Origin: JBMORL01 sp049322335
Lineage (GTDB): Bacteria; Bacteroidota; Bacteroidia; Flavobacteriales_D; UBA2798
DNA: 64,000 nt
Direction: 5' to 3'
NCBI GenBank assembly: GCA_049322335.1
Contig: JBMORL010000094.1
Coordinates: forward strand, 19,145 to 83,144
Every line of letters begins with the position of its first letter. The stretch's first letter is position 1. A model generated the notes under the pieces. That model saw only the letters and a list, made by a program, of their open reading frames with translations. It was not told the origin of the DNA and did not search any database. Positions 49,629 to 59,345 of the stretch are shown here, in pieces. The position numbers were made by a program, and so were the translations under genes.

Positions 49629-52112
49629 ATGAAACGACTTTTACTGCTTGCTACGGGCACTTTTTCTGCCCTTATTTTATCCGCGCAAATCAATGTTCAG
49701 TGGGAAACCCGCTATACAGCTGCCGGTGCCAACAATGATATTCCCGTAGAGATGTATGTGGATGGAGCAGGAAATGTATATGTAACCGGAAGCTCCTATA
49801 CAGCTGCTTCCGGGTATAATATTGTAACCCGAAAATACAACAATGCCGGTGTTGTTCAGTGGACATCCACTTACAATGGTGCCGGAAATGGAATAGATGA
49901 AGCCCGCGGTATCGCAGTAGATGGTTCGGGAAATGTGTATGTAACGGGTTATACTTTTGTAGGAGGAACCAATTTTGATATGATCACTGTCAAATATAAT
50001 TCAGGCGGAACACAGCAATGGGCTTTAACCAATGACGGAGCCGGTTTTTATGACGAATCAAGGGATATTGTAGTGGATAATGCCGGTGATATTATTGTGG
50101 TAGGGGGAATACAGGCTACTTCCACCAATACCAATTACAGAACTATCAAGTATACTGCTGCCGGTGCTGTGGCATGGTCGCAGGATTATTCTTCAGGAGC
50201 TAACCTGGATATGGCACTTGCAGTAACAGTGGATGCCGCAAACAGTGTTTTTGTAACCGGACATGCTTTCAATACGGGCCAGGATCTGAATATCCGCACC
50301 ATCAAATATAACTCGGCCGGAACACAGCAATGGAATACGCAGGTAAATTATAGTATCATCAATAGCCTTGATACACCTACCAGTATCGCTGTTGACGCAT
50401 CGGGAAATACATTCGTTACCGGGAGAACATATAATGGCGCTACTACCGAAGATGATATTGTCACCATCAAATACAATAATGCAGGAACTATTGTTGCCAA
50501 CACTCTTGAAAACGGAACAGCTAATTCTATCGACAAAGCAAATAAACTGAAAATAGATGCTTCAGGAAATGTTTATGTGGCAGGAAAACTGAAAAACTTT
50601 GGTTCTGCTGAAGATTTTTATGTGGTGAAATATGATAACTCATTAAACGAACAGTGGGCCTATTCCTATAACGGTCAGGGCGGAAACTATGATGAGGCAT
50701 ACGATCTTTCCTTTGACGGAAGCGGAGAAATTTATGCCACGGGTTACAGTTACCTCAGTTCTTCCAATAACGACTTTTTAACTGTGCGTTTGAAATTAAC
50801 AGATGGCAGCCAATCGTGGGAAACACGGTTTAACGGTACAGCCAACAACAGTGATCAGGCGAAATCGATGGCTGTTGATGCTATAGGAAATGTATACGTT
50901 ACCGGTGAAAGCAAAGGATCGGGAACAGGGACAGATTATTCTACTATCAAATATTGCCAGCTTACCACCAATGCCGGCCCCGATACTTCCATTTGCTCGG
51001 GCACCTCTGTTCAGTTGATTATTACCGGTGGTCCAACGGTTGTCTGGCAACCTACAGCCACGCTTTCCTGTTTGAATTGTGCCAACCCGGTAGCTACTCC
51101 ATCAGCCGATGAAACATATATTGTAAGTACTACTGATGGGAATGGATGTACCGATTATGATACGGTTTCTGTAACGATCAATCCTCTTCCGGGGCCGGTT
51201 ATTACAGCATCGGGGCCTACTTCATTTTGTATTGGTGACAGCGTAACTCTGACGGCCAGCGGATTTAGTTCCTATTCATGGAGTACAGGAGATACGACTG
51301 CATCTATTACTGTTAATGCGGCAGGAAATTATGGTGTTACCGTTACAGACGCAATGGGGTGCAACAATTCCACCAACCAGGTGATAACAGTATTTTCCCT
51401 TCCGAATATTGATGCCGGTTCTGCTGATCCTTTTTGTGAAGGAGACAGCACCCAACTCAGCGCATCAGGCGGAGTTTCTTATGTTTGGGATCCATCGCCC
51501 GATTTAAGCAATCTTACCGTTTCCAATCCGTTTGCATCGCCAACAGCCACTTCTACCTATTATGTAACCGGTACCGATGGCAATGGCTGTGAAAATATCG
51601 ACTCGGTAACCGTTGTAGTATATCCTTTGCCTTCGCAGCCTACCAATACGTATATTATCACTCCGCCAACAGTTGTTACCAATAATGCAACCGGTAATCA
51701 GTGGTATTTGAATGGAGTTCCCATCAGCGGAGCAACGGGGCAAACACACAGTGTAGTAGCTAACGGAGATTATTGGGTAGTGTATACCGATGCCAACGGA
51801 TGTGCCAGCATGAATTCTGATACTGTAACAGTAACCGGAATTGGGGTAGGCGAAATAGAAAACAAATATCACTTCTCTGTTTATCCCAATCCCAATAACG
51901 GAAATTTCACTTTGAATCTTTCTTTGACACAAAGTGAAAATATTAAAATTGAAATGCTGGATGTTATCGGAAAAGTGATGGTGACGGAAAGTTATTCTGC
52001 CAGCGGAATATTCAGAAAATCATTTTCAGCTGACCATTTGCCAAAAGGAATCTATATGGTTCGTGTGAATATAGGCAATGATACCATCACCAAAAGAGTG
52101 ATTATTCACTAA
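49629..52112 (+). CDS. SBBP-repeat secreted protein with T9SS type A sorting domain
   Basis: An 827-aa exported protein. ATG at 49629 gives MKRLLLLATGTFSALILSAQ; the TTG just before it is not needed. Residues 20-440 contain eight SBBP propeller units, each with a core like VDGSGNVYVTGYTF or VDASGNTFVTGRTY. Three Ig-like domains follow, starting near NAGPDTSICSGTS, and the end (FSVYPNPNNGNFTLNLSL to KGIYMVRVNIGNDTITKRV) is a type A signal. The final codons overlap the convergent FG-GAP gene. The ligand is unknown; surface adhesion or binding is likely. Confidence 0.88.
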   Translation: MKRLLLLATGTFSALILSAQINVQWETRYTAAGANNDIPVEMYVDGAGNVYVTGSSYTAASGYNIVTRKYNNAGVVQWTSTYNGAGNGIDEARGIAVDGSGNVYVTGYTFVGGTNFDMITVKYNSGGTQQWALTNDGAGFYDESRDIVVDNAGDIIVVGGIQATSTNTNYRTIKYTAAGAVAWSQDYSSGANLDMALAVTVDAANSVFVTGHAFNTGQDLNIRTIKYNSAGTQQWNTQVNYSIINSLDTPTSIAVDASGNTFVTGRTYNGATTEDDIVTIKYNNAGTIVANTLENGTANSIDKANKLKIDASGNVYVAGKLKNFGSAEDFYVVKYDNSLNEQWAYSYNGQGGNYDEAYDLSFDGSGEIYATGYSYLSSSNNDFLTVRLKLTDGSQSWETRFNGTANNSDQAKSMAVDAIGNVYVTGESKGSGTGTDYSTIKYCQLTTNAGPDTSICSGTSVQLIITGGPTVVWQPTATLSCLNCANPVATPSADETYIVSTTDGNGCTDYDTVSVTINPLPGPVITASGPTSFCIGDSVTLTASGFSSYSWSTGDTTASITVNAAGNYGVTVTDAMGCNNSTNQVITVFSLPNIDAGSADPFCEGDSTQLSASGGVSYVWDPSPDLSNLTVSNPFASPTATSTYYVTGTDGNGCENIDSVTVVVYPLPSQPTNTYIITPPTVVTNNATGNQWYLNGVPISGATGQTHSVVANGDYWVVYTDANGCASMNSDTVTVTGIGVGEIENKYHFSVYPNPNNGNFTLNLSLTQSENIKIEMLDVIGKVMVTESYSASGIFRKSFSADHLPKGIYMVRVNIGNDTITKRVIIH

Positions 52113-54139
52113 CGGTATACGGATAAACGCTGAACGAAAGAAGAACGGTTGTTTTTTACCGTAATACAATAAATTCCGGGAGCAAAACCGGAAAGGGGAA
52201 TCGAAAAACGGTTCCCTTTTTTATTTTCCGAATACATTAACCTGCCCCGGGCGTCTGTTACAGATATCTGCCATGCTTCTTCAACCTGAGAATGAATAAT
52301 CACCTGCGCATTTTCACCGGCAGGATTGGGAAAAACGGTGAAAGAAAAATCCTGTGGAATTTCATTTACGGATACTGTATAGGGATTAGACAGGTTAGAA
52401 ACAGAGTTGGAACGTGTATAGGTTCCTGATGAACAGGAAGAGGACTTCAGTACTTCTATGTAATAATTTACGTTGGTGGTTTGTGGTAATGCATTATCCA
52501 CCCATGAAAACTGGGTATTAAGTGTGGCAAACATCAGTTGGTAGGATCCTGTTCCGGTGGTATCGCGCCATACACGATAATAGGGGAAACTAAATCCGGC
52601 AGCTTCTGTCCAGGTAAGTTGTGCCTGTCCCGGAGCAATGATTGAACTGGTGAGATGGATGATTTTGTGTGTTTGCCCGAAAGAACTTTCATTGCCGCAA
52701 ATGTTTTCTGTAGTGAGGCGGTAATGATAGGTGCCGGAAACAAGATTCACTGCGTTGTCAATATAATGGCTGTTGGAAGAGTAGGGGACGGAGGTGATTT
52801 TTATTTCAGACAAGCCATCGTATCTGTAAATGAAAAAACTATCGATAAAAGTAGTAACCGGTTTTTGCCAGATCAGCAGGTTTTCTGAAAAGTTGGTATT
52901 CACAGTACCCAGGCAAATTTCCTGAACAGGTGTATATGTACACAACGGATGAATATAAGCCGAGCCGCTGTTCGATCCGTTATCATCGTTTTTAGGAGCT
53001 CCGCATATCACATCCAGGTTATAAACAGAAAGCACCTGTCCGAATTCATCGGTTGTGTTTCCATCGCTGGCCGATTTTTTGAATTCATAAATCCAGTTGG
53101 TTCCGTTGTATCGCCATACGTAAAAGGCACCACTTTCCAGTCCCATATCGTCATCGTGAAAAGCTCCGCCAACAAGTGTTTTTCCTTCAATGGCACAGGC
53201 AAATCCCAGCCAGTCGTCCTGCTGCCCGTCAGGAGCGGTTAACATTTGCTGCTGCGTCCAAACGGTTCCGTTTCGTTTAAAAACATATACAGCACCTGTT
53301 GCGGTAGCTGCACCGTTTTTTCCATAAGCACCAATAGCACACAAAGTATCTTTTAAAGAAACGGAAAACCCGAAGGAATCACCTGCTGTGCCATTGGTGG
53401 GATTGAGTTTTTGTTCAATTACCCAACTGGTTCCGTTATATGAAAAAATATAAGCAGATCCGCTGTTTATTCCGCTGTCATCATCCAGGTAAACACCGGC
53501 TGCAATTCTTCCGGCATATACATCAACGGTATAACCGAAAAAATCATCCTGTGCAGGAAAAGTTCCGTTTAGTTTTTGTACGGGATTCCACCCGGTTCCG
53601 TCATAATGATAAACATAAACAGATCCGGTATTCAATCCTCCTACATCATCTCCATATGAACCAACAACGGCAACTGTATCAAAAATTGCTACCGAGGTTC
53701 CAAACTGGTCACCGTCTTCAGCATCCGAAGCAATCAGCTTTTGTTCCTGCACCCAGGTGGTTCCGTTGAAACGAAAAATATAGGCGGCACCCCGGTTACT
53801 TCCGCTTCCGTCATCAAGATTGGCGCCTACGATGGCTATATTGTTGTAAATGTCAACAGATACTCCGAAATTATCATCCAGGTTGGGGTCGGACGCTGCC
53901 AGTTTCTGTTCTTCTGTCCACGTGGATCCGTTTTTCCGGTAAACATAAGCGGTTCCGCAGCCAAAGGCTACATCGTTATTCAGGTAAGAACCAACAATAC
54001 AGGCATCATTCCATATAGAAACTGCTGATCCGAATTCATCTCCTGAAGCACCGTCACCGGGAAGTAGTTTTATTTCCTGCTGCGAATAGCCATGATGAAA
54101 ATTAATAAACACAAAAAGTAATATAGCAAGCAGGCGCAT
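52109..54139 (-). CDS. FG-GAP-repeat secreted protein with T9SS type A sorting domain
   Basis: A 676-aa protein. The start MRLLAILLFVFINFHHGYSQ provides the signal peptide; the frame is open upstream, but those residues would displace it. Seven FG-GAP units lie within residues 25-400, for example DEFGSAVSIWNDACIVGS, DNFGVSVDIYNNIAIVGANL and DSFGFSVSLKDTLCAIGAYG, consistent with a seven-bladed integrin-alpha-like propeller. A fibronectin-like linker follows (VSGTYHYRLTTENICGN), then the type A signal (FSFTVFPNPAGENAQVIIH to SSFVQRLSVYR). The stop overlaps the convergent SBBP gene by 3 bp. Confidence 0.87.
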   Translation of the reverse strand: MRLLAILLFVFINFHHGYSQQEIKLLPGDGASGDEFGSAVSIWNDACIVGSYLNNDVAFGCGTAYVYRKNGSTWTEEQKLAASDPNLDDNFGVSVDIYNNIAIVGANLDDGSGSNRGAAYIFRFNGTTWVQEQKLIASDAEDGDQFGTSVAIFDTVAVVGSYGDDVGGLNTGSVYVYHYDGTGWNPVQKLNGTFPAQDDFFGYTVDVYAGRIAAGVYLDDDSGINSGSAYIFSYNGTSWVIEQKLNPTNGTAGDSFGFSVSLKDTLCAIGAYGKNGAATATGAVYVFKRNGTVWTQQQMLTAPDGQQDDWLGFACAIEGKTLVGGAFHDDDMGLESGAFYVWRYNGTNWIYEFKKSASDGNTTDEFGQVLSVYNLDVICGAPKNDDNGSNSGSAYIHPLCTYTPVQEICLGTVNTNFSENLLIWQKPVTTFIDSFFIYRYDGLSEIKITSVPYSSNSHYIDNAVNLVSGTYHYRLTTENICGNESSFGQTHKIIHLTSSIIAPGQAQLTWTEAAGFSFPYYRVWRDTTGTGSYQLMFATLNTQFSWVDNALPQTTNVNYYIEVLKSSSCSSGTYTRSNSVSNLSNPYTVSVNEIPQDFSFTVFPNPAGENAQVIIHSQVEEAWQISVTDARGRLMYSENKKGNRFSIPLSGFAPGIYCITVKNNRSSFVQRLSVYR

Positions 54140-54154
54140 GAGATAAATTTTCTG

Positions 54155-54162
54155 CAAAAGTA
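54155..54162 (-). promoter_or_regulatory. -7 box of the FG-GAP gene promoter
   Basis: Read on the minus strand, TACTTTTG matches TAnnTTTG perfectly, 15 nt before the ATG at 54139, implying a very short leader. No TTTG was found at the standard distance. Confidence 0.5.
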
Positions 54163-54208
54163 CGAAAATGAATGCAGATTTCATTTTAGTTGTGTAGCTT
54201 TATGGCGG

Positions 54209-54730
54209 ATGAAAACAGTAAAAAAAATATTATTGTGGACAGAATATGCAGCCCTGGCGGGAGTTTTGGTGATGGCCGGGATGCTGATGCTTGGAATGTT
54301 TAAATATGAACATCTCAAGTTATTTCTTTCACTTTTGTCGTTACTTATATCCGTTTTTATTTTTCTCAATTGTGCTGACGACCGTTCGGGAAAATACAGG
54401 AAGCTTTTTAATTTCATCGGATGGCTGGCGTTTTTATCAGGAATGTTGTCGCTGCTGATGATTAATGAAATACTGAAAATCGACCAATACTGGAATTATC
54501 TGAATATGTTCCTCGTATTGGGTTTATATGCATCGCAGTTATCTATCCTGTTTGAATCGAAAGGAATGATGAGGTGGAAACAACTGAATTTTCTTTTTGC
54601 TATACTCTCATTTGTTTTTCTCGAACTGGCTATTGGCGGATTTCCGCTTTCGTTCCTTGTCTTATTCCTCGCTCTTGGCCTGAATTTACTTACAGGCGCA
54701 GTGATCATCATCGGGGAAAAGAAAAAATAA
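54209..54730 (+). CDS. Small integral membrane protein of unknown function
   Basis: A 173-aa product with about five hydrophobic segments: ILLWTEYAALAGVLVMAGML, FLSLLSLLISVFIFLNCADD, FIGWLAFLSGMLSLLMI, YWNYLNMFLVLGLYASQLS, and two near the C-terminus ending GLNLLTGAVIIIGEKKK. Such packing fits a small inner-membrane protein. No conserved catalytic residues are visible. It diverges from the FG-GAP gene by 69 bp. Family not recognised. Confidence 0.65.
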   Translation: MKTVKKILLWTEYAALAGVLVMAGMLMLGMFKYEHLKLFLSLLSLLISVFIFLNCADDRSGKYRKLFNFIGWLAFLSGMLSLLMINEILKIDQYWNYLNMFLVLGLYASQLSILFESKGMMRWKQLNFLFAILSFVFLELAIGGFPLSFLVLFLALGLNLLTGAVIIIGEKKK

Positions 54731-54853
54731 AAGTTAGTATCTCATTATGCTTCTTTTAACTGATCCCTTAATTCTGCTATTGAAATGCAGATCAAACGAT
54801 TTTTGATATTTCACTTTTGAACTGAGATTGAAATGCAAAATAGAGAATGACGA

Positions 54854-54875
54854 ATGCTGACACTTCGGTCAGCAT
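54854..54875. repeat. Short hairpin between convergent genes
   Basis: ATGCTGAC (54854-54861) and GTCAGCAT (54868-54875) form a perfect 8-bp stem with loop ACTTCG. It lies in the 222-bp gap between the membrane-protein gene and the convergent SPOR gene. No T run follows; the surrounding GAATGACGAATG-like text looks like degenerate repeat. Confidence 0.4.
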
Positions 54876-54952
54876 CCCGGTCAGGGCATGGGATACATGA
54901 ATAACGAATAGCCAGGCGAAATACGAATTACTGAACACACTTTATAACCAAA

Positions 54953-56443
54953 CTATCTTTTCAAAATCCACGCTCCTTTTTCTTCATTTTTTACTTTAGA
55001 CAGCAATTCATCTGCAGAATTTTTTTCAGTATAACCACCCAATGCGGCATAGGTCATTCCGTTGGAGCCGGTAAAAGTGGTACATTCATAACCTTTATTT
55101 TTCATCATCCCCTGTTTCTTTTTCGCATTGTTGGGATCTTTAAAACTGCCTACAATTACATAATAGCCGGATGATGCGGTGGTGGCAGTAATGGCAGGCT
55201 TCACTTCCTTTATTTTTTCTTTTTCCGGTTCTTCTTTTTTAGCTATAACGGTTTCGGGATTGCTTTTTTCTGTTTTTTTCTTTTCGGGAAGAGAAGAAGT
55301 GATGTTGTCGATAACATTCAGTTTACTGAGACTTTCCATCGTGTTTTCAGAAAGTTTATCCATCCATGCCAGGCTGTTTTCTCCTTCGGAAACGGTATTT
55401 TGCAGGGTGTCTTCAAACACCATGATACTTCCTGAGTAACAGGCTACCCATACTTCACGCGAAGCCTGGTCGTAGGTAATTCCGATGGGATGCGAATGTG
55501 TTTTTACCGTATCCGACACAGAAAACGGATGACAATTTATTTTAAGCATTTCTGCTGCTGAATAATTCACGGCATACAAAGCTTCGGCATCGTCATCCAG
55601 CACCATGCTCCGGGGCATTCCTTTTACTTTTATTTTTTCGGTTTGCAGTGTTTCAAGTGATACTTTGGCAATAGAATGTTCGGAGTTAAGCGAAATATAA
55701 AGCCATTTGTCATCCGGAGAAATACAGAGGTGCCTGGGTCCTTTTCCCGGTGAAAGAAAATGTTCGTTCTCCAGTGTTTCCAAATCAATGCGGTCGACAC
55801 GATGGCTGCCCATTACTGCAACGTAGGCATATTTACTTTTGTTATCGATGGCAATTCCCCTCGGATGGGCACCGGTAGAAATTTTTTTCACCTGTTTTTC
55901 TGTTTTCAGATCAATCACACTAATGTCGCTGCTGCTCCAGTTGCTTACCAAAAGATATTTATTGTCGGGTGATACACACAAATATTTCGGAACGCTTCCT
56001 GTTTCCACTATGTTTTCCACTTTCAGCGTAGTGGTGTTTATTTTATAAATAAAACTTTTATCGTAATTACTTCCCCGGCAACTGTCGCATCCCGGATTTT
56101 TGAATCCTTCACCGGTCATATTATAATTGCTTATCCACGCATACTTTCCGTTATCCGAAAAAGCACATTCCACGGGTGAGCCTTTCAATTCCCCTTCAAT
56201 TTCATCAAAACCATATTCAGAGGGCGTTATATCGTCCTTTATGGTTTTTACCAGCTGGTAGTCGCGGTTATATACATTCACCGTATGGGAATACATCATA
56301 TTCTGGGCAAAAAACAGCCCCGTTCCGCTGGCTACCACCGATTTGGGTGTAAGTCCGCCTTTAATCACTTTCTTCAATACGAGTGATGCCTGGGTATTGG
56401 CCTGTAGTGGTAAAAGCAGTCCGAAAAATAAAAGGTACCGCAT
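54953..56443 (-). CDS. YncE-like beta-propeller protein with SPOR domain
   Basis: A 496-aa exported protein with a signal peptide (MRYLLFFGLLLPLQANTQA). Residues 25-350 are a YVTN/YncE-type propeller, seen in PKYLCVSPDNKYLLVSNWS, GAHPRGIAIDNKSKYAYVA and KGPRHLCISPDDKWLYISLN. A CDSC pair (NPGCDSCRGSNYD) lies in an early blade. After a charged Lys/Glu/Pro linker, the last 75 residues form a SPOR domain (SGYYVIVGSFKDPNNAKKKQ to GAWILKR) that binds denuded septal peptidoglycan in other bacteria. The combination suggests an envelope sensor or scaffold at division sites; that is inference. Confidence 0.85.
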   Translation of the reverse strand: MRYLLFFGLLLPLQANTQASLVLKKVIKGGLTPKSVVASGTGLFFAQNMMYSHTVNVYNRDYQLVKTIKDDITPSEYGFDEIEGELKGSPVECAFSDNGKYAWISNYNMTGEGFKNPGCDSCRGSNYDKSFIYKINTTTLKVENIVETGSVPKYLCVSPDNKYLLVSNWSSSDISVIDLKTEKQVKKISTGAHPRGIAIDNKSKYAYVAVMGSHRVDRIDLETLENEHFLSPGKGPRHLCISPDDKWLYISLNSEHSIAKVSLETLQTEKIKVKGMPRSMVLDDDAEALYAVNYSAAEMLKINCHPFSVSDTVKTHSHPIGITYDQASREVWVACYSGSIMVFEDTLQNTVSEGENSLAWMDKLSENTMESLSKLNVIDNITSSLPEKKKTEKSNPETVIAKKEEPEKEKIKEVKPAITATTASSGYYVIVGSFKDPNNAKKKQGMMKNKGYECTTFTGSNGMTYAALGGYTEKNSADELLSKVKNEEKGAWILKR

Positions 56444-56591
56444 ATCAAATAAGAATACGAATTTACAATTAATACCGGTGCTCATTGGAAATAAGCAGGT
56501 ATAAAATTGAATAAATTTCGGTCGTAACCACTTCCGGGCTAAAAACAGTCTATTGATGGACTATTTTTATCTAAGAATTGGTATAACCTTT

Positions 56592-56599
56592 TACATTTG
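56592..56599 (+). promoter_or_regulatory. -7 box of the S46 peptidase promoter
   Basis: TACATTTG is a perfect TAnnTTTG, 18 nt before the ATG at 56618. The upstream TTTG element is not clear. Confidence 0.5.
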
Positions 56600-56617
56600 T
56601 GTAAAATCTGTACCGTC

Positions 56618-59284
56618 ATGAGAAAACTTCAGCTTTTTGTCCTGTTTTTCATCAGCCTTTCAGCTTTTGCCGATGAGGGCATGTGGGTTCCTTCGCTGCT
56701 GAAGTCCCTCAATGAAAGCGACCTCAAAACAAAAGGCCTGAAAATTCCCGTGGAAGAAATTTATTCGGTGAATCAATCGAGCATAAAAGACGCCATAGTG
56801 CTTTTTGGCGGAGGATGTACGGCCGAGGTGATCTCCGACCAGGGACTTATTCTCACCAATCACCATTGCGGGTATTCGCAGATACAGGCACACAGTTCGC
56901 TGGAGAAAGATTATTTGAAAAACGGATTCTGGGCCATGACAAGGGCAGAAGAACTTCCTAACCCTGGACTCACTGCTACTTTTATTGTGAGGATGGAAGA
57001 TGTTACCGGACAGGTGATGAAAGACGTGGATGTTTCGGTTACTGCCAATGTGAAATTACAGATACAAAAAAATATGGATGCCATTAAACTGGCTGCGGTA
57101 AAAGGAACACATTATGAGGCGGTGATCAAACCATTTAATTATGGCAATAGTTATTTTTTAATTGTTTCAGAAACGTTTAAAGATGTGAGAATGGTAGGAG
57201 TTCCTCCGTCTTCTATCGGGAAATTTGGCGGAGATACGGATAACTGGATTTGGCCGCGGCATACGGGTGATTTCAGTATTTTCAGAATTTATGCCAATAA
57301 GGAAAATAAACCGGCAGACTATTCTCCCGATAATGTTCCTTTTATTCCCCGTTATTCATTACCGGTTTCTGCCATGGGGGTGAATGAAAACGATTTTGCC
57401 ATGGTGTATGGTTTTCCCGGAAGAACACAACAATATTTAACTTCTTATGCGGTGGAACTGATTTTGGAAAAACTTAATCCCGCCAAAATAAAAATGCGCG
57501 AAACCAGCCTCGCTATCATTGATGCCGATATGCGTTCTTCCGATCTTATACGCATTCAATATTCCGCAAAACAATCGAGAATAAGTAATGCGTATAAAAA
57601 GTGGATAGGCGAATCAGCCGGGTTGAAAGCGTATCGTGCAGTGGAAAAAAAGAAAGACCTGGAAAAAGAATACCAGCGGCTGGCAGAAAGTAATCCCGAA
57701 TGGAACCGGAAATACGGCAACATACTCGGAAGTATGAAAAACCTGTATGCTTCTCTCGAAAAATATGCTATAGGTTATGATTATTATAACGAACTGGTGA
57801 ATTACGGTCCCGAATTTATCGGTTATGCACAGGACTACTGGTTGCTGGCGGAAGATCCCGAAATGCTGAAGAAAAAAGAAGAAGTGGAAAAGCTGAAAGG
57901 ATCCATTGATTATTATTTCAAAAATTATAATGTGGCTACCGATAAAAAATTATTCAAAGCCATGTTCCCGCTTTATATCAGCGGAACCCCGAAAGATTTG
58001 CTTCCTGACTATATAGCCACACTTGAAAAAAAATACAAAGGCGACTGGAATAAATATGCCGATGAGATTTTTATGCAATCGGTTTTTGTGGATCATAAGA
58101 AAATGACAGAGCTGATGAAGAACGTAAGTTCATCAACCGTTAGTAAAATTAAAAAAGACCCTGCTTACCTGCTGATGAAAGGTTTACAAGAGGGATTTGA
58201 AAACAAAATTCTTCCCGAATACCGTTTGCAGATGTTTGTTGGTGTGGAAAGCTGGATGTCGAAATACGTCCAGGGATTAATGGAAATGATGCCTGATAAA
58301 AAATACTGGTATGATGCCAACAGCACATTGCGCCTGGCCTATGGAAATGCGCAGGGCTCATCTCCTCATGATGGCATGCAATATACTTATTACACTACCC
58401 TTAGTGGAATGATGCAGAAATATAAACCGGGTGATACGGAATTCGATCTTCCTTCCAAACTGGTGGAGCTGGAAAAAAATAAGGACTACGGAACCTGGGC
58501 TTCCAATGACGGGTTGAGAGTTTGTTTTACCACCTCCAGCCAAACCACAGGAGGAAATTCCGGAAGCCCGGTGCTGGATGCCAATGGTTATCTTATCGGG
58601 ATTAATTTCGACCGCAGTTGGGAAAGCACCATGAGTGATATTATGTTTGATCCCTCGCGATGCCGGAATATTGCACTGGATATCCGGTACGTTTTATTCA
58701 TCATAGAAAAATTTGCCGGTGCAGAACACCTGTTGCGTGAAATGAATATCATCACTTCCGAAAAACTACAGCAGATAAAAGAAGAAAAAGATGCAGAAGA
58801 AATTGCAGCGCTCACGGAAAAGATCCGCGCACAACCCGATAATTTTTCGCTGTTGGTGGAAAGGGGAAAAAAATACCTTTCGATGGAAATGTGTGATGAC
58901 GCAAAACTGGATGCAAAAAGCGCATTGAAAATTAAACCCAATGATGTTTCGGTAATACAACTCAATGCAGAAATAAAAATGCAGGAAGATAATTATACAG
59001 AGGCACTAAAAGACTGGGAAAAAATTATCCTGGCCAATGCTTTGGATGCCAATGCGTGGTTCAATAAAGCAGTTTGCCAGTCGGAGCTGAAAAAAACAGA
59101 AGAAGCGATTAAAAGCTATACCCGCTGTATTTCTATCAATAACCGCGACCACAGGGCCTATTATAACCGCGGAATTTGTTATTATATAGTAAATAAAACC
59201 ATTGAAGGCTGTGCTGATATGATGGTGGCTGAAAAACTGGGCGGAGAAAGAGAATCGTGGATGAGAAAAGAACTATGCGAGTAA
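56618..59284 (+). CDS. S46 dipeptidyl-peptidase (DPP7/DPP11 family) with TPR tail
   Basis: Periplasmic serine peptidase of 888 aa that releases dipeptides for amino-acid nutrition. The start at MRKLQLFVLFFISLSAFA gives the signal peptide. Catalytic His is in TNHHCGY (82/83), the likely Asp in WPRHTGDFS (about 218) and Ser648 in GGNSGSPVL. Eighteen residues after that Ser is Arg666 (INFDRSW). In Porphyromonas DPP11 the matching Arg673 selects Asp/Glu at P1, while DPP7 has Gly, so DPP11-type specificity is predicted. Family members usually end near 720 aa; here about 150 extra residues form TPRs (EEIAALTEKIRAQPDNFSLL, ANAWFNKAVCQSELKKTEEA). Confidence 0.92.
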   Translation: MRKLQLFVLFFISLSAFADEGMWVPSLLKSLNESDLKTKGLKIPVEEIYSVNQSSIKDAIVLFGGGCTAEVISDQGLILTNHHCGYSQIQAHSSLEKDYLKNGFWAMTRAEELPNPGLTATFIVRMEDVTGQVMKDVDVSVTANVKLQIQKNMDAIKLAAVKGTHYEAVIKPFNYGNSYFLIVSETFKDVRMVGVPPSSIGKFGGDTDNWIWPRHTGDFSIFRIYANKENKPADYSPDNVPFIPRYSLPVSAMGVNENDFAMVYGFPGRTQQYLTSYAVELILEKLNPAKIKMRETSLAIIDADMRSSDLIRIQYSAKQSRISNAYKKWIGESAGLKAYRAVEKKKDLEKEYQRLAESNPEWNRKYGNILGSMKNLYASLEKYAIGYDYYNELVNYGPEFIGYAQDYWLLAEDPEMLKKKEEVEKLKGSIDYYFKNYNVATDKKLFKAMFPLYISGTPKDLLPDYIATLEKKYKGDWNKYADEIFMQSVFVDHKKMTELMKNVSSSTVSKIKKDPAYLLMKGLQEGFENKILPEYRLQMFVGVESWMSKYVQGLMEMMPDKKYWYDANSTLRLAYGNAQGSSPHDGMQYTYYTTLSGMMQKYKPGDTEFDLPSKLVELEKNKDYGTWASNDGLRVCFTTSSQTTGGNSGSPVLDANGYLIGINFDRSWESTMSDIMFDPSRCRNIALDIRYVLFIIEKFAGAEHLLREMNIITSEKLQQIKEEKDAEEIAALTEKIRAQPDNFSLLVERGKKYLSMEMCDDAKLDAKSALKIKPNDVSVIQLNAEIKMQEDNYTEALKDWEKIILANALDANAWFNKAVCQSELKKTEEAIKSYTRCISINNRDHRAYYNRGICYYIVNKTIEGCADMMVAEKLGGERESWMRKELCE

Positions 59285-59296
59285 ACGGTATGGTTT

Positions 59297-59327
59297 TTGC
59301 CTGTTTCAGCATTTTGTGTTAAATTTA
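59297..59327 (+). promoter_or_regulatory. Promoter of the type A substrate gene at 59346
   Basis: TTG (59297-59299, within TTTTTG) is followed after 20 nt by TAAATTTA (59320-59327), one mismatch from TAnnTTTG. Transcription would start near 59334, 12 nt before the ATG. Confidence 0.6.
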
Positions 59328-59345
59328 CTTTTCAAAACAACGGCT

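Noticed and set aside
54731..54952. A small gene or riboswitch in the gap before the SPOR gene
   Set aside because: Only one 8-bp hairpin and degenerate repeat-like text were seen; no open frame or conserved fold.
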